IMG/VR virus record: IMGVR_UViG_3300027759_000426
Span: 1-23,685 of that record
DNA: 23,685 bases
Strand: one strand, 5' to 3'
From: a virus
Both the position numbers and the translations under genes were made by a program. This document shows, one piece after another, positions 6,576-11,601 of this stretch. Position 1 is the stretch's first letter. Each line of letters starts with the position of its first letter. The notes beneath the pieces were generated by a model. It was not told the origin of the DNA. It saw nothing but the letters and a program-made list of their open reading frames with translations, and made no database searches.

Positions 6576-6606
6576 TCACATGTTATTCACAATTTGCTGT
6601 GTATAA
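6572..6606. promoter_or_regulatory. Three DnaA-box matches
   Basis: TTATTCACA occurs at 6572-6580 and 6583-6591, and TGTGTATAA (TTATACACA on the other strand) at 6598-6606. All match the bacterial DnaA consensus TTATNCACA exactly. They sit between the terminator and the first repeated promoter. TGTGAATAA recurs upstream of two other promoters (8822-8830 and 11492-11500). A host DnaA role in replication start or in promoter control is possible. Confidence 0.5.
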
Positions 6607-6642
6607 CTTGGCAAACATTTTTCAAACATTTCAGCAAAAAGA

Positions 6643-6674
6643 TTAGGATCGCATTGATTTATTCCTTATCTTTA
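6643..6674 (+). promoter_or_regulatory. Repeated promoter, copy 1
   Basis: TTAGGATC at 6643 and TATCTTTA at 6667-6674, with the same 24-base start-to-start spacing as the other 12 copies. The right half of the palindrome is degenerate here. The upstream element is CAAACATTTCAGCAAAAA. An imperfect leader hairpin AATTAGG / CCTTAATT (6684-6705) follows, then the GAGAGAG motif before gene 6727. Confidence 0.75.
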
Positions 6675-6726
6675 TATTATAGGAATTAGGGAGAGACCTT
6701 AATTTAAAATTTAAAAGAGAGAGATT

Positions 6727-7113
6727 ATGAAAAAAGAAGCAAAAGTAGAATTTGGAATTGAGATTGTTAAGCCATGGAGCACGGCAATGTATGATCACAA
6801 TGAGGCATTGGCAGATGTTGTTAAGGCAAAGGTACACGCATTATGGGTTGCGGCTTATGATGCAGCGGAAGCAGAGTTTGTTGATGAAGATGATTTAGGC
6901 AATGAATTTGCAGATATGCAGTGGGATGGCGCTAGCAGTGAAATGGTTGAGATTCAGAAAGCCATTACATATTATGGATATTCAAACCAGAGCATTGGAG
7001 AGGTTGCAGAGGAAGTTGGTACCACATTAGAAGATATGCCATTATACCAATTAAAAGAATTAGTAGAGGAATTAGACATAAAATTAGATACCGGGTTTGT
7101 TGGCTTTAATTAG
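6727..7113 (+). CDS. Hypothetical acidic protein, 128 aa
   Basis: First gene of the promoter-rich block; the start is fixed by the AAAAGAGAGAGATT motif directly before ATG. The 128-residue protein starts MKKEAKVEFGIEIVKPWSTA and is acidic and helical, with segments such as VVKAKVHALWVAAYDAAEAE and a C-terminal helix YQLKELVEELDIKLDTG. No signal peptide or membrane segment. No recognised family; position and regulation suggest an early, host-interacting protein. A tRNA-like RNA follows 12 bases after its stop. Confidence 0.7.
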   Translation: MKKEAKVEFGIEIVKPWSTAMYDHNEALADVVKAKVHALWVAAYDAAEAEFVDEDDLGNEFADMQWDGASSEMVEIQKAITYYGYSNQSIGEVAEEVGTTLEDMPLYQLKELVEELDIKLDTGFVGFN

Positions 7114-7125
7114 CCAGCAACCTCG

Positions 7126-7244
7126 AGTCGGGTGGCGGAATGGTAAACGCTATGGTAAGTAACTGAATCCTAAAGGCAGCAACCTACTGGCAGTAAGTGA
7201 ACCCATACCAGACGTGGATACAGGTTCGAGTCCTGTCCCGACTT
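7126..7244 (+). tRNA. tRNA-like gene with extra sequence in the anticodon region
   Basis: The ends are those of a tRNA: acceptor stem AGTCGGG (7126-7132) with CCCGACT (7237-7243), a Leu-type D arm TGGCGGAATGGTAAACGC, and a T arm ACAGG / CCTGT around TTCGAGT. CCA-GACG-TGG (7208-7217) could be a class II variable arm. Between D arm and variable arm lie about 55 bases instead of 17. ATGG (7152-7155) and CCAT (7203-7206) could be an anticodon stem enclosing 47 bases. Within these, ACCTA / TAAGT (one mismatch) frames the 7-base loop CTGGCAG, which would give anticodon GGC. Amino acid identity is therefore unclear; CCA is not encoded. It may be an intron-bearing, permuted-looking or defunct tRNA. 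Confidence 0.55.
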
Positions 7245-7340
7245 CAAAACAAAGTTAAAGGGAAGTTAACAAAATAAACCGAGGTGAGTCTGCCATAATA
7301 GAATAGAAATAGTCGGTTATAATTCCCGTAACTTTGTTTG
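7245..7340 (+). ncRNA. Long imperfect hairpin after the tRNA-like gene
   Basis: CAAAACAAAGTTAAAGGGAA (7245-7264) pairs with TTCCCGTAACTTTGTTTG (7323-7340) with little interruption, and an inner TAAACCGA / TCGGTTATA adds a second stem, leaving a central loop of about 30 bases. It could end or protect the tRNA-like transcript, or be an independent structured RNA. The arms also resemble the CAAACAAAGTTG element found upstream of the repeated promoters. Confidence 0.45.
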
Positions 7341-7358
7341 AAAAAAGTTTCGAAAAGA

Positions 7359-7390
7359 TTAGGATCCTATCATTATTATACTTATCTTTA
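7359..7390 (+). promoter_or_regulatory. Repeated promoter, copy 2
   Basis: TTAGGATCCTAT at 7359-7370 and TATCTTTA at 7383-7390. No gene starts behind it before the next promoter, 86 bases further on. Between the two lies a 19-base inverted repeat TTTTTTCAAGTTGAAAAAA (7403-7421). The pair may act as tandem promoters for gene 7496. Confidence 0.75.
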
Positions 7391-7444
7391 TATGACGGGC
7401 TGTTTTTTCAAGTTGAAAAAAGTTCAAACAAAGTTGCAAAAAAA

Positions 7445-7476
7445 TTAGGATCCTAACTTTATTATACTTATCTTTA
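7445..7476 (+). promoter_or_regulatory. Repeated promoter, copy 3
   Basis: TTAGGATCCTAA at 7445-7456 and TATCTTTA at 7469-7476, preceded by CAAACAAAGTTGCAAAAAAA. The leader is very short: gene 7496 starts 20 bases downstream after AAAAGAGAGAT, so there is no room for the leader hairpin seen at other copies. Confidence 0.8.
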
Positions 7477-7495
7477 TTAAAATTAAAAGAGAGAT

Positions 7496-7690
7496 ATGAT
7501 ACAACAACAAATTGAAGCTATTGAAGCAAGATTGGAATTCCTAAAGACGGATACCACAAAATGGGTAAGTGCATTTGCTCAGCCCAACGGATGCACTCCG
7601 TATAACCATGGCAATTACTTTCGCAAGTTGGAGCGTAATAGGCTTAAAACAAAGTTGAAAAGTTTGCAAAAAAAGTTGCTAAAAAATTAG
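7496..7690 (+). CDS. Hypothetical basic protein, 64 aa
   Basis: Starts MIQQQIEAIEARLEFLKTDT after AAAAGAGAGAT. The N-terminal third is a coiled-coil-like helix; the middle has a Trp, Asn and Gly-rich piece (AFAQPNGCTPYNHGNYFRKL), and the end is lysine-rich (TKLKSLQKKLLKN). The lysine-rich tail is encoded by the upstream element of the next promoter, and the TAG stop lies inside that promoter's TTAGG, so tail sequence may reflect promoter selection. No family recognised. Confidence 0.65.
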   Translation: MIQQQIEAIEARLEFLKTDTTKWVSAFAQPNGCTPYNHGNYFRKLERNRLKTKLKSLQKKLLKN

Positions 7691-7718
7691 GATCCTAACT
7701 TTATAAACCTTATCTTTA
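7687..7718 (+). promoter_or_regulatory. Repeated promoter, copy 4
   Basis: TTAGGATCCTAA at 7687-7698 and TATCTTTA at 7711-7718. The upstream AAAGTTGCTAAAAAA lies inside gene 7496-7690, whose stop codon it supplies. The leader contains the perfect palindrome GGGAATATTCCC (7733-7744), then GAGAGAG before ATG 7771. Confidence 0.8.
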
Positions 7719-7770
7719 AGTATTAATAAGAAGGGAATATTCCCACAACATGTTATAAATTGAGAGAGTT

Positions 7771-8166
7771 ATGAAAAAAGTAAGTTTAGCAGAACAGTTG
7801 AATGCATTTGCGTCAGGAAGAATAATTGACAGCGAAGGAGATCAAAATGATTGTTTTAACTTTTATGATTGGTTTTGCAAAGATTCAGCATTGGAGCGCA
7901 AAGCAAACATATTATTCCCTAAGGTAAAAAAGTTTATTGAATCGACTCAAGTTGACATCTTAGATACATATGTGTTTTTTAAAAATAATTGTCCGTCGCG
8001 AGGCCCGTTGTATGACGATTTCCGCATATGTGATGAGAACGGAGTTTTATTCACAGTAATCCCTAAATGTGGCCATTCCGGCAAAGCTGAAATATGGGGA
8101 AAGAATGATTCCGGCAAATTTGAATGCTTAAAGCAAGCCGAAACATTTTCGAAACTTTTCTCCTAA
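7771..8166 (+). CDS. Hypothetical protein, 131 aa
   Basis: Starts MKKVSLAEQLNAFASGRIID directly after TTGAGAGAGTT. A 131-residue soluble protein with several Cys residues (NDCFNFYDWFCKDS, NNCPSR, FRICDENG, PKCGHSG, FECLKQ), which could hint at metal binding, although no regular zinc-finger spacing is visible. It has its own promoter and a long leader, so it is probably made early. The stop (TAA) lies 5 bases before the next promoter. No recognised family. Confidence 0.7.
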   Translation: MKKVSLAEQLNAFASGRIIDSEGDQNDCFNFYDWFCKDSALERKANILFPKVKKFIESTQVDILDTYVFFKNNCPSRGPLYDDFRICDENGVLFTVIPKCGHSGKAEIWGKNDSGKFECLKQAETFSKLFS

Positions 8167-8170
8167 AAAA

Positions 8171-8202
8171 TTAGGATCCTAACTTTATATACCTTATCTT
8201 TA
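8171..8202 (+). promoter_or_regulatory. Repeated promoter, copy 5
   Basis: TTAGGATCCTAA at 8171-8182 and TATCTTTA at 8195-8202, immediately after gene 7771. The leader hairpin is GGGA / TCCC (8216-8229) with an ATG in its loop region, followed by CCGACCTAAAAAAAGAGAG before ATG 8249. Confidence 0.8.
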
Positions 8203-8248
8203 TTAAAATTAAAAAGGGAGATGTTTCCCGACCTAAAAAAAGAGAGTT

Positions 8249-8518
8249 ATGACACACAAGGAATTTAAGTTGACAGTCAAAAATGAAATCCTGGAAGATG
8301 CAGGCTATGAAAGAAAAGCAGTGCATTACCGAATAGGCGACGTAGTTACAGTGGATGAGGTAACATTTGATACGTTGCAATCCGGAGGCACCATTCAGCG
8401 ATACACACAAGAAGGCGCGTTTGCATTTGACAAGTATGACTTTGAGAATGAGGTTGCAGTTACAACCATCACCGTCGATTACAGTATACGTAAATTAGGT
8501 CAAAGAAAACAAAAATAA
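8249..8518 (+). CDS. Hypothetical protein, 89 aa
   Basis: Starts MTHKEFKLTVKNEILEDAGY after AAAAAAAGAGAGTT. An 89-residue, probably beta-rich domain (HYRIGDVVTVDEVTFDTLQS, then FENEVAVTTITVDYSIRKLG) with a basic tail GQRKQK. No membrane segment. It is followed after 5 bases by a 34-residue gene with which it probably shares an mRNA. Function unknown. Confidence 0.65.
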   Translation: MTHKEFKLTVKNEILEDAGYERKAVHYRIGDVVTVDEVTFDTLQSGGTIQRYTQEGAFAFDKYDFENEVAVTTITVDYSIRKLGQRKQK

Positions 8519-8523
8519 GAGAT

Positions 8524-8628
8524 ATGAAAAACGTTAAAGTTTATATTCAGGAATTGATTGACGAAGGCATTATTGCCAAAGAAGTAGCAGACCAGTTAAT
8601 ATTTTTAATTAAAAAAATCGAAAAATGA
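8524..8628 (+). CDS. Small helical protein, 34 aa
   Basis: MKNVKVYIQELIDEGIIAKE followed by VADQLIFLIKKIEK: an amphipathic helical peptide with alternating charges, read after AAGAGAT. Its stop overlaps the next ATG by 4 bases (ATGA), so the two are coupled. A gene this short would be missed by length filters; spacing, ribosome-binding motif and composition support it. Confidence 0.55.
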   Translation: MKNVKVYIQELIDEGIIAKEVADQLIFLIKKIEK

Positions 8629-8813
8629 ACGCATTATCAACAACACAGATCAGAGCAGAAATTGTAGAATTAATTAATGCCGGCACGTTAAATGTACCCA
8701 AAATCATTAAATTCTTTAAAGACTTTCGACCGGGAGCAAATCCAACAACGGTTAAGACAGAAGCAAAAGAATTGGTAGCTGAGGTAAAAGCAATAATTAA
8801 GCGAGGTTATTAA
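8625..8813 (+). CDS. Hypothetical protein, 62 aa
   Basis: MNALSTTQIRAEIVELINAG, then TLNVPKIIKFFKDFRPGANP and a C-terminal helix KTEAKELVAEVKAIIKRGY. A small three-helix protein, overlapping the previous gene by 4 bases. The helices and PxxVKTEAK-type turn look like a compact DNA- or protein-binding bundle, but no known family is recognised. Confidence 0.6.
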   Translation: MNALSTTQIRAEIVELINAGTLNVPKIIKFFKDFRPGANPTTVKTEAKELVAEVKAIIKRGY

Positions 8814-8856
8814 AACCAAATTGTGAATAACTTTTTCAAACAAAGTTGCTAAAAGA

Positions 8857-8888
8857 TTAGGTTTCTAACATTATATTCCTTATCTTTA
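8857..8888 (+). promoter_or_regulatory. Repeated promoter, copy 6 (altered palindrome)
   Basis: TTAGGTTTCTAA at 8857-8868 keeps the outer TTAG/CTAA but loses the centre; TATCTTTA is at 8881-8888. A DnaA-box match TGTGAATAA (8822-8830) lies upstream. The leader hairpin is GGGAA-ATGG-TTCCC (8901-8914). Confidence 0.75.
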
Positions 8889-8932
8889 ATTAAATAAAAA
8901 GGGAAATGGTTCCCGACCTAAAAAAAGAGAGA

Positions 8933-9118
8933 ATGGCAAACATCAAAAAGAATTCCGCATTTTTCCAGCAAGATGCATGTATGGGTAAATTGAGCGCAGA
9001 TGCTCGTAAGCCACAAGAACTTAATGCAATTGTAAGAGCCGGGATGCGCGAAGCAGAACGTCAGCGCATTTATAGAGAAGCTCGTGCTTTATTGGAAATA
9101 CCTCGAATCGTAAGATGA
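8933..9118 (+). CDS. Hypothetical basic protein, 61 aa
   Basis: I start at ATG 8933 (MANIKKNSAFFQQDACMGKL), which follows AAAAAAAGAGAGA; an in-frame ATG at 8906 sits in the loop of the leader hairpin and is less likely. The second half is an Arg/Ala/Glu-rich helix (AIVRAGMREAERQRIYREAR). Its end overlaps the next small membrane peptide gene by 4 bases. No family recognised. Confidence 0.6.
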   Translation: MANIKKNSAFFQQDACMGKLSADARKPQELNAIVRAGMREAERQRIYREARALLEIPRIVR

Positions 9119-9228
9119 TATGTGTTATCCTGCAACTAGTCTTAGCAGCTGCAATACTTGCGGTAGTAGTTGTATCATTAATAATTGCAATTGTAACAAT
9201 CGTAGAATCCCGTAACGGAGAAATTTAA
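9115..9228 (+). CDS. Small membrane peptide, 37 aa
   Basis: MICVILQLVLAAAILAVVVV continuing SLIIAIVTIVESRNGEI: one long hydrophobic helix (residues 2-30) and a short charged C-terminus. ATGA overlap with the gene upstream. It resembles the other single-helix peptides in the window; function unknown. Confidence 0.5.
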   Translation: MICVILQLVLAAAILAVVVVSLIIAIVTIVESRNGEI

Positions 9229-9243
9229 TATTAAAAAGAGAGC

Positions 9244-9432
9244 ATGGAAAAGACATCACAACAACAATTTACATTAGCAACAATACAGTATGTTGAAGAG
9301 CTAATAGCTCAGGGTCGATTTGGCGCGGGACTAGAAGAAGAAGTGGAACTCCAAGTTCGGGATGTAGTCGATATGCTATTGTATCAAGATAAAAAAAGTT
9401 TAAAAAAAGTTACCAAAAGATTAGGATCCTAA
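9244..9432 (+). CDS. Hypothetical protein, 62 aa
   Basis: Starts MEKTSQQQFTLATIQYVEEL after AAAAAGAGAGC. A helical domain (YVEELIAQGRFGAGLEEEVE, then LQVRDVVDMLLYQDKK) followed by a lysine-rich tail SLKKVTKRLGS. The tail is encoded by the upstream element of the next promoter, and the TAA stop forms the end of its TTAGGATCCTAA palindrome, the second such gene-promoter overlap in this block. Confidence 0.6.
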   Translation: MEKTSQQQFTLATIQYVEELIAQGRFGAGLEEEVELQVRDVVDMLLYQDKKSLKKVTKRLGS

Positions 9433-9452
9433 CTTTATAAACCTTATCTTTA
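9421..9452 (+). promoter_or_regulatory. Repeated promoter, copy 7 (drives the sigma factor)
   Basis: TTAGGATCCTAA at 9421-9432 (overlapping the end of gene 9244) and TATCTTTA at 9445-9452. The leader has only a weak TATTAAATTAATA palindrome and CAAAGAGAGTT before ATG 9489. Because the gene behind it encodes a sigma factor, the promoter could be self-activated. Confidence 0.8.
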
Positions 9453-9488
9453 AGTATTAAATTAATAGTTATAAAACCAAAGAGAGTT

Positions 9489-10232
9489 ATGAGAAAAAAG
9501 ATTCATGTAGGAAATGGTGCAATTGTTACCGACGTTGCAAGCACAAGACGTTATGTGCAGGAAATTAAAAAATCAGGATCATTGCTTACCCGGGAACAAG
9601 AAAAGGAAATAGCAATAAAGTCCAGCTCCGGAGATATTCCTTCGCGCAACCGCCTAGTAGAAAGCAATTTAAGATTTGCGATCCAGGTAGCCCGACAATA
9701 TCAGGGAATGGGTTTAGAACTTGAGGATCTGATAGGATTTGCAAATGTAGGATTGTTTGAAGCTGCAGAGCGGTTTGATGCAGAACGCAATGTCAAATTC
9801 ATTACCTTTGCAGTATGGTATATCAGAGCCGAGATACAAAAGGCTTTGAATGATTTATCCCGTACGGTGCGTATCCCATCGCATAGAACCGCTACCGAAG
9901 AGTATGGTACCAAAAGCATATCAACACCAGTAGGCGATTCAGAGAATGCAGAAACATATGCGGATCGATTCTTAGCAGCAGATCCTGTCAAAAGCAACAG
10001 AGAGCAGGCCGATATGATGTTTGATATCAATAGGACCTTATCGCAATTGAAGCCGAGACAAGAAGAAGCATTGCGTCGCAATTATGGGCTAGGATTTGAA
10101 TATGCACAAAGCATGGAACAAATTGGCGAGGAGATGGGAATCACAAATGAGCGTGCACGACAGTTGGTTCGCCAGGCAGAGATCGATTTAGCTAAGGTAC
10201 CCGGCATAAAATTGTTGGAACAATACCTGTAA
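9489..10232 (+). CDS. RNA polymerase sigma-70 family factor
   Basis: A sigma subunit directs host RNA polymerase to promoters. At 247 residues it is shorter than a housekeeping RpoD. Residues about 20-53 resemble region 1.2 (RRYVQEIKKSG...LLTREQEKEIA). Residues 54-130 are region 2, with NLRFAIQVARQYQGMGLELE, the DNA-melting stretch ERFDAERNVKFITFAVWYIR and SRTVRIP. Region 3 is short or altered (131-175). Residues 185-235 are region 4 with the helix-turn-helix EQIGEEMGITNERARQLVRQ. The shape resembles short primary-like sigma factors of Bacteroidota. It lies behind repeated promoter 7 and amid twelve others, so it is the obvious candidate to read them (inference). Start fixed by AAAGAGAGTT before ATG. 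Confidence 0.93.
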   Translation: MRKKIHVGNGAIVTDVASTRRYVQEIKKSGSLLTREQEKEIAIKSSSGDIPSRNRLVESNLRFAIQVARQYQGMGLELEDLIGFANVGLFEAAERFDAERNVKFITFAVWYIRAEIQKALNDLSRTVRIPSHRTATEEYGTKSISTPVGDSENAETYADRFLAADPVKSNREQADMMFDINRTLSQLKPRQEEALRRNYGLGFEYAQSMEQIGEEMGITNERARQLVRQAEIDLAKVPGIKLLEQYL

Positions 10233-10259
10233 CATTTTCAAAACATTTCAGCAAAAAGA

Positions 10260-10291
10260 TTAGGATCCTAACTTTATATACCTTATCTTTA
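10260..10291 (+). promoter_or_regulatory. Repeated promoter, copy 8
   Basis: TTAGGATCCTAA at 10260-10271 and TATCTTTA at 10284-10291, with the ACATTTCAGCAAAAAGA version of the upstream element also seen at copies 1 and 10. An imperfect leader hairpin TTAGG / CCTTAA (10302-10319) precedes AAAAAAGAGAGAAT and ATG 10337. Confidence 0.8.
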
Positions 10292-10336
10292 TATAAGGAA
10301 GTTAGGGAATGCACCTTAATTTAAAAAAGAGAGAAT

Positions 10337-10408
10337 ATGTTAGGAACATGTGTGTATGTAAGTTTATTGTTTAGTGTAGTATTAATCCTTAAATTAATAA
10401 GCAAATGA
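10337..10408 (+). CDS. Tiny membrane peptide, 23 aa
   Basis: MLGTCVYVSLLFSVVLILKL followed by ISK, a single hydrophobic helix with a basic end. It is the first gene behind promoter copy 8, is preceded by AAAAAAGAGAGAAT, and overlaps the next gene by ATGA. The ribosome-binding motif at the usual distance makes it more credible than its length suggests. Function unknown. Confidence 0.5.
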   Translation: MLGTCVYVSLLFSVVLILKLISK

Positions 10409-10533
10409 ATCAGAAAGGAATGTCCCCAAAAGAATTAGCGGCACTAATTGAAGCTAACAACAAATTTGCAGCAATAGTGTGTGTAGCGTGTCTAGCGATA
10501 GATGCATGTATTTATGTTGAACTAAATAGTTGA
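10405..10533 (+). CDS. Small membrane protein, 42 aa
   Basis: MNQKGMSPKELAALIEANNK is a short soluble helix; residues 21-40 (FAAIVCVACLAIDACIYVEL) form a hydrophobic, cysteine-rich segment. Overlaps the previous peptide gene by 4 bases and ends 4 bases before the next ATG, within TTGAGAGT. Likely membrane-anchored; function unknown. Confidence 0.5.
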   Translation: MNQKGMSPKELAALIEANNKFAAIVCVACLAIDACIYVELNS

Positions 10534-10537
10534 GAGT

Positions 10538-10684
10538 ATGAAACCAGAATTGAAAGCCCTAGAAGCAAAAGTGAAAGCCTTAAGACAAGCAATGGAACTA
10601 TTTGATATATTCCAGCAAGACGATGAGGTAGGATCGGCATTGGCCGAAGTAGAAGCAGAGTTAGACAAGTTTAAATTCAAATAA
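10538..10684 (+). CDS. Small coiled-coil protein, 48 aa
   Basis: MKPELKALEAKVKALRQAME continues as LFDIFQQDDEVGSALAEVEA and ends ELDKFKFK. Heptad-like Leu/Ala spacing suggests a dimeric coiled coil. The ribosome-binding motif TGAGAGT overlaps the stop of the preceding gene. Part of a four-gene transcript behind promoter copy 8. Function unknown. Confidence 0.55.
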   Translation: MKPELKALEAKVKALRQAMELFDIFQQDDEVGSALAEVEAELDKFKFK

Positions 10685-10692
10685 AAAAGACC

Positions 10693-10875
10693 ATGAAAAA
10701 ATTTGATCGTTATCAAGCAAATCTTAAATTAGTAGATGACCGAGTTATTAGCTATGCGACTCATGTCGCAACCGTCGACGGTGATACCTTAAGGATATTA
10801 GGTACCTGGAGTCAGACAACTACCAAGCACGTCAATTATGTTGCTGCTCAATTAGGCTTAAAAAAAGTTTATTAA
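10693..10875 (+). CDS. Hypothetical protein, 60 aa
   Basis: MKKFDRYQANLKLVDDRVIS then YATHVATVDGDTLRILGTWS and a C-terminal helix HVNYVAAQLGLKKVY. A small beta-hairpin plus helix domain is likely. It follows AAAAAAGACC rather than the exact GAGAG motif and closes the transcript from promoter copy 8. No recognised family. Confidence 0.6.
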   Translation: MKKFDRYQANLKLVDDRVISYATHVATVDGDTLRILGTWSQTTTKHVNYVAAQLGLKKVY

Positions 10876-10899
10876 AATGCAAACAAAGTTGGTAAAAAA

Positions 10900-10931
10900 T
10901 TAGGATCCTAACTTTATATACCTTATCTTTA
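10900..10931 (+). promoter_or_regulatory. Repeated promoter, copy 9
   Basis: TTAGGATCCTAA at 10900-10911 and TATCTTTA at 10924-10931, with CAAACAAAGTTGG upstream. The leader hairpin ATTAGGGA / TCTCTAAT around ATGG (10941-10960) is the longest of the set; then TTGAGAGAAT precedes ATG 10976. Confidence 0.8.
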
Positions 10932-10975
10932 TTATAAGCAATTAGGGAATGGTCTCTAATTTAAATTGAGAGAAT

Positions 10976-11185
10976 ATGAAAGGATTAGAGTTATTAGTAA
11001 TAGGGGAAGAGTTCAAAGTTCAGACTGCATATGCATCTTATACGAACTTAAAGTTTATGGGATTCATTAATGAGAATGATGGTATTGTATTAGCATCATT
11101 TAGTTCCACAAAGTCGTTCCAACCGAGCCGATTCTTTGACATCACAGTGACAAGCAACCAAGTAATAAGTTCAAAACAAAGTTGA
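10976..11185 (+). CDS. Hypothetical protein, 69 aa
   Basis: MKGLELLVIGEEFKVQTAYA, then SYTNLKFMGFINENDGIVLA and SFSSTKSFQPSRFFDITVTS: alternating hydrophobic residues suggest a small beta-barrel. Sole gene between promoter copies 9 and 10; its last codons and stop fall in the CAAAGTTG element of copy 10. No recognised family. Confidence 0.6.
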   Translation: MKGLELLVIGEEFKVQTAYASYTNLKFMGFINENDGIVLASFSSTKSFQPSRFFDITVTSNQVISSKQS

Positions 11186-11203
11186 AACATTTCAGCAAAA
11201 AGA

Positions 11204-11235
11204 TTAGGATCCTAACTTTATTATCCTTATCTTTA
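11204..11235 (+). promoter_or_regulatory. Repeated promoter, copy 10
   Basis: TTAGGATCCTAA at 11204-11215 and TATCTTTA at 11228-11235, with the ACATTTCAGCAAAAAGA upstream version. The leader has the perfect palindrome GGGAATATTCCC (11251-11262), identical to that of copy 4, then AAAAAGAGAGACA before ATG 11285. Confidence 0.8.
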
Positions 11236-11284
11236 TATTAATAATAAAAAGGGAATATTCCCAAAACAATTAAAAAGAGAGACA

Positions 11285-11488
11285 ATGACTAGAAATCAAA
11301 TTATCAAAGCAGCGTGCAAACTTAGCGCCAAATCATTCTTAGAGTTAATGGACCACAATGGCGTTTTCACAACGATCCTGGACCAGGACAATATATTCGA
11401 TGCCAATGACGGATGCCTCAATGTTGATGTAGAAGGAATGCCGGAAGGCGAATCTTTATTGTTCATCAATGGAGATTTTGCAGATTAA
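11285..11488 (+). CDS. Hypothetical acidic protein, 67 aa
   Basis: MTRNQIIKAACKLSAKSFLE, then LMDHNGVFTTILDQDNIFDA and an acidic end NDGCLNVDVEGMPEGESLLF plus INGDFAD. Single gene between promoter copies 10 and 11, starting after AAAAAGAGAGACA. Acidic, DNA-mimic-like charge is notable in the C-terminal half but the function is unknown. Confidence 0.6.
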   Translation: MTRNQIIKAACKLSAKSFLELMDHNGVFTTILDQDNIFDANDGCLNVDVEGMPEGESLLFINGDFAD

Positions 11489-11526
11489 AATTGTGAATAA
11501 CTTTTTCAAACAAAGTTACCAAAAAA

Positions 11527-11558
11527 TTAGGATCCTATCATTATAATCCTTATCTTTA
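11527..11558 (+). promoter_or_regulatory. Repeated promoter, copy 11
   Basis: TTAGGATCCTAT at 11527-11538 and TATCTTTA at 11551-11558. A DnaA-box match TGTGAATAA (11492-11500) and the following ACTTTTTCAAACAAAGTT are shared with copy 6. The leader hairpin GGCA-ATGT-TGCC (11571-11582) replaces GGGA/TCCC by a compensated pair. Confidence 0.8.
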
Positions 11559-11601
11559 ATTAAATAAAAAGGCAATGTTGCCGAACCTAAAAAAAGAGAG
11601 A

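Noticed and set aside
7126-7340. A small tmRNA
   Set aside because: The tRNA-like ends are close together (119 bases), the D arm is a normal paired one, and no tag-peptide frame with the usual hydrophobic ending is visible.
9701-10081. Minus-strand frame of 126 codons opposite the sigma factor
   Set aside because: Antisense to a well-supported sigma-70 gene; composition is that of a reversed coding strand.
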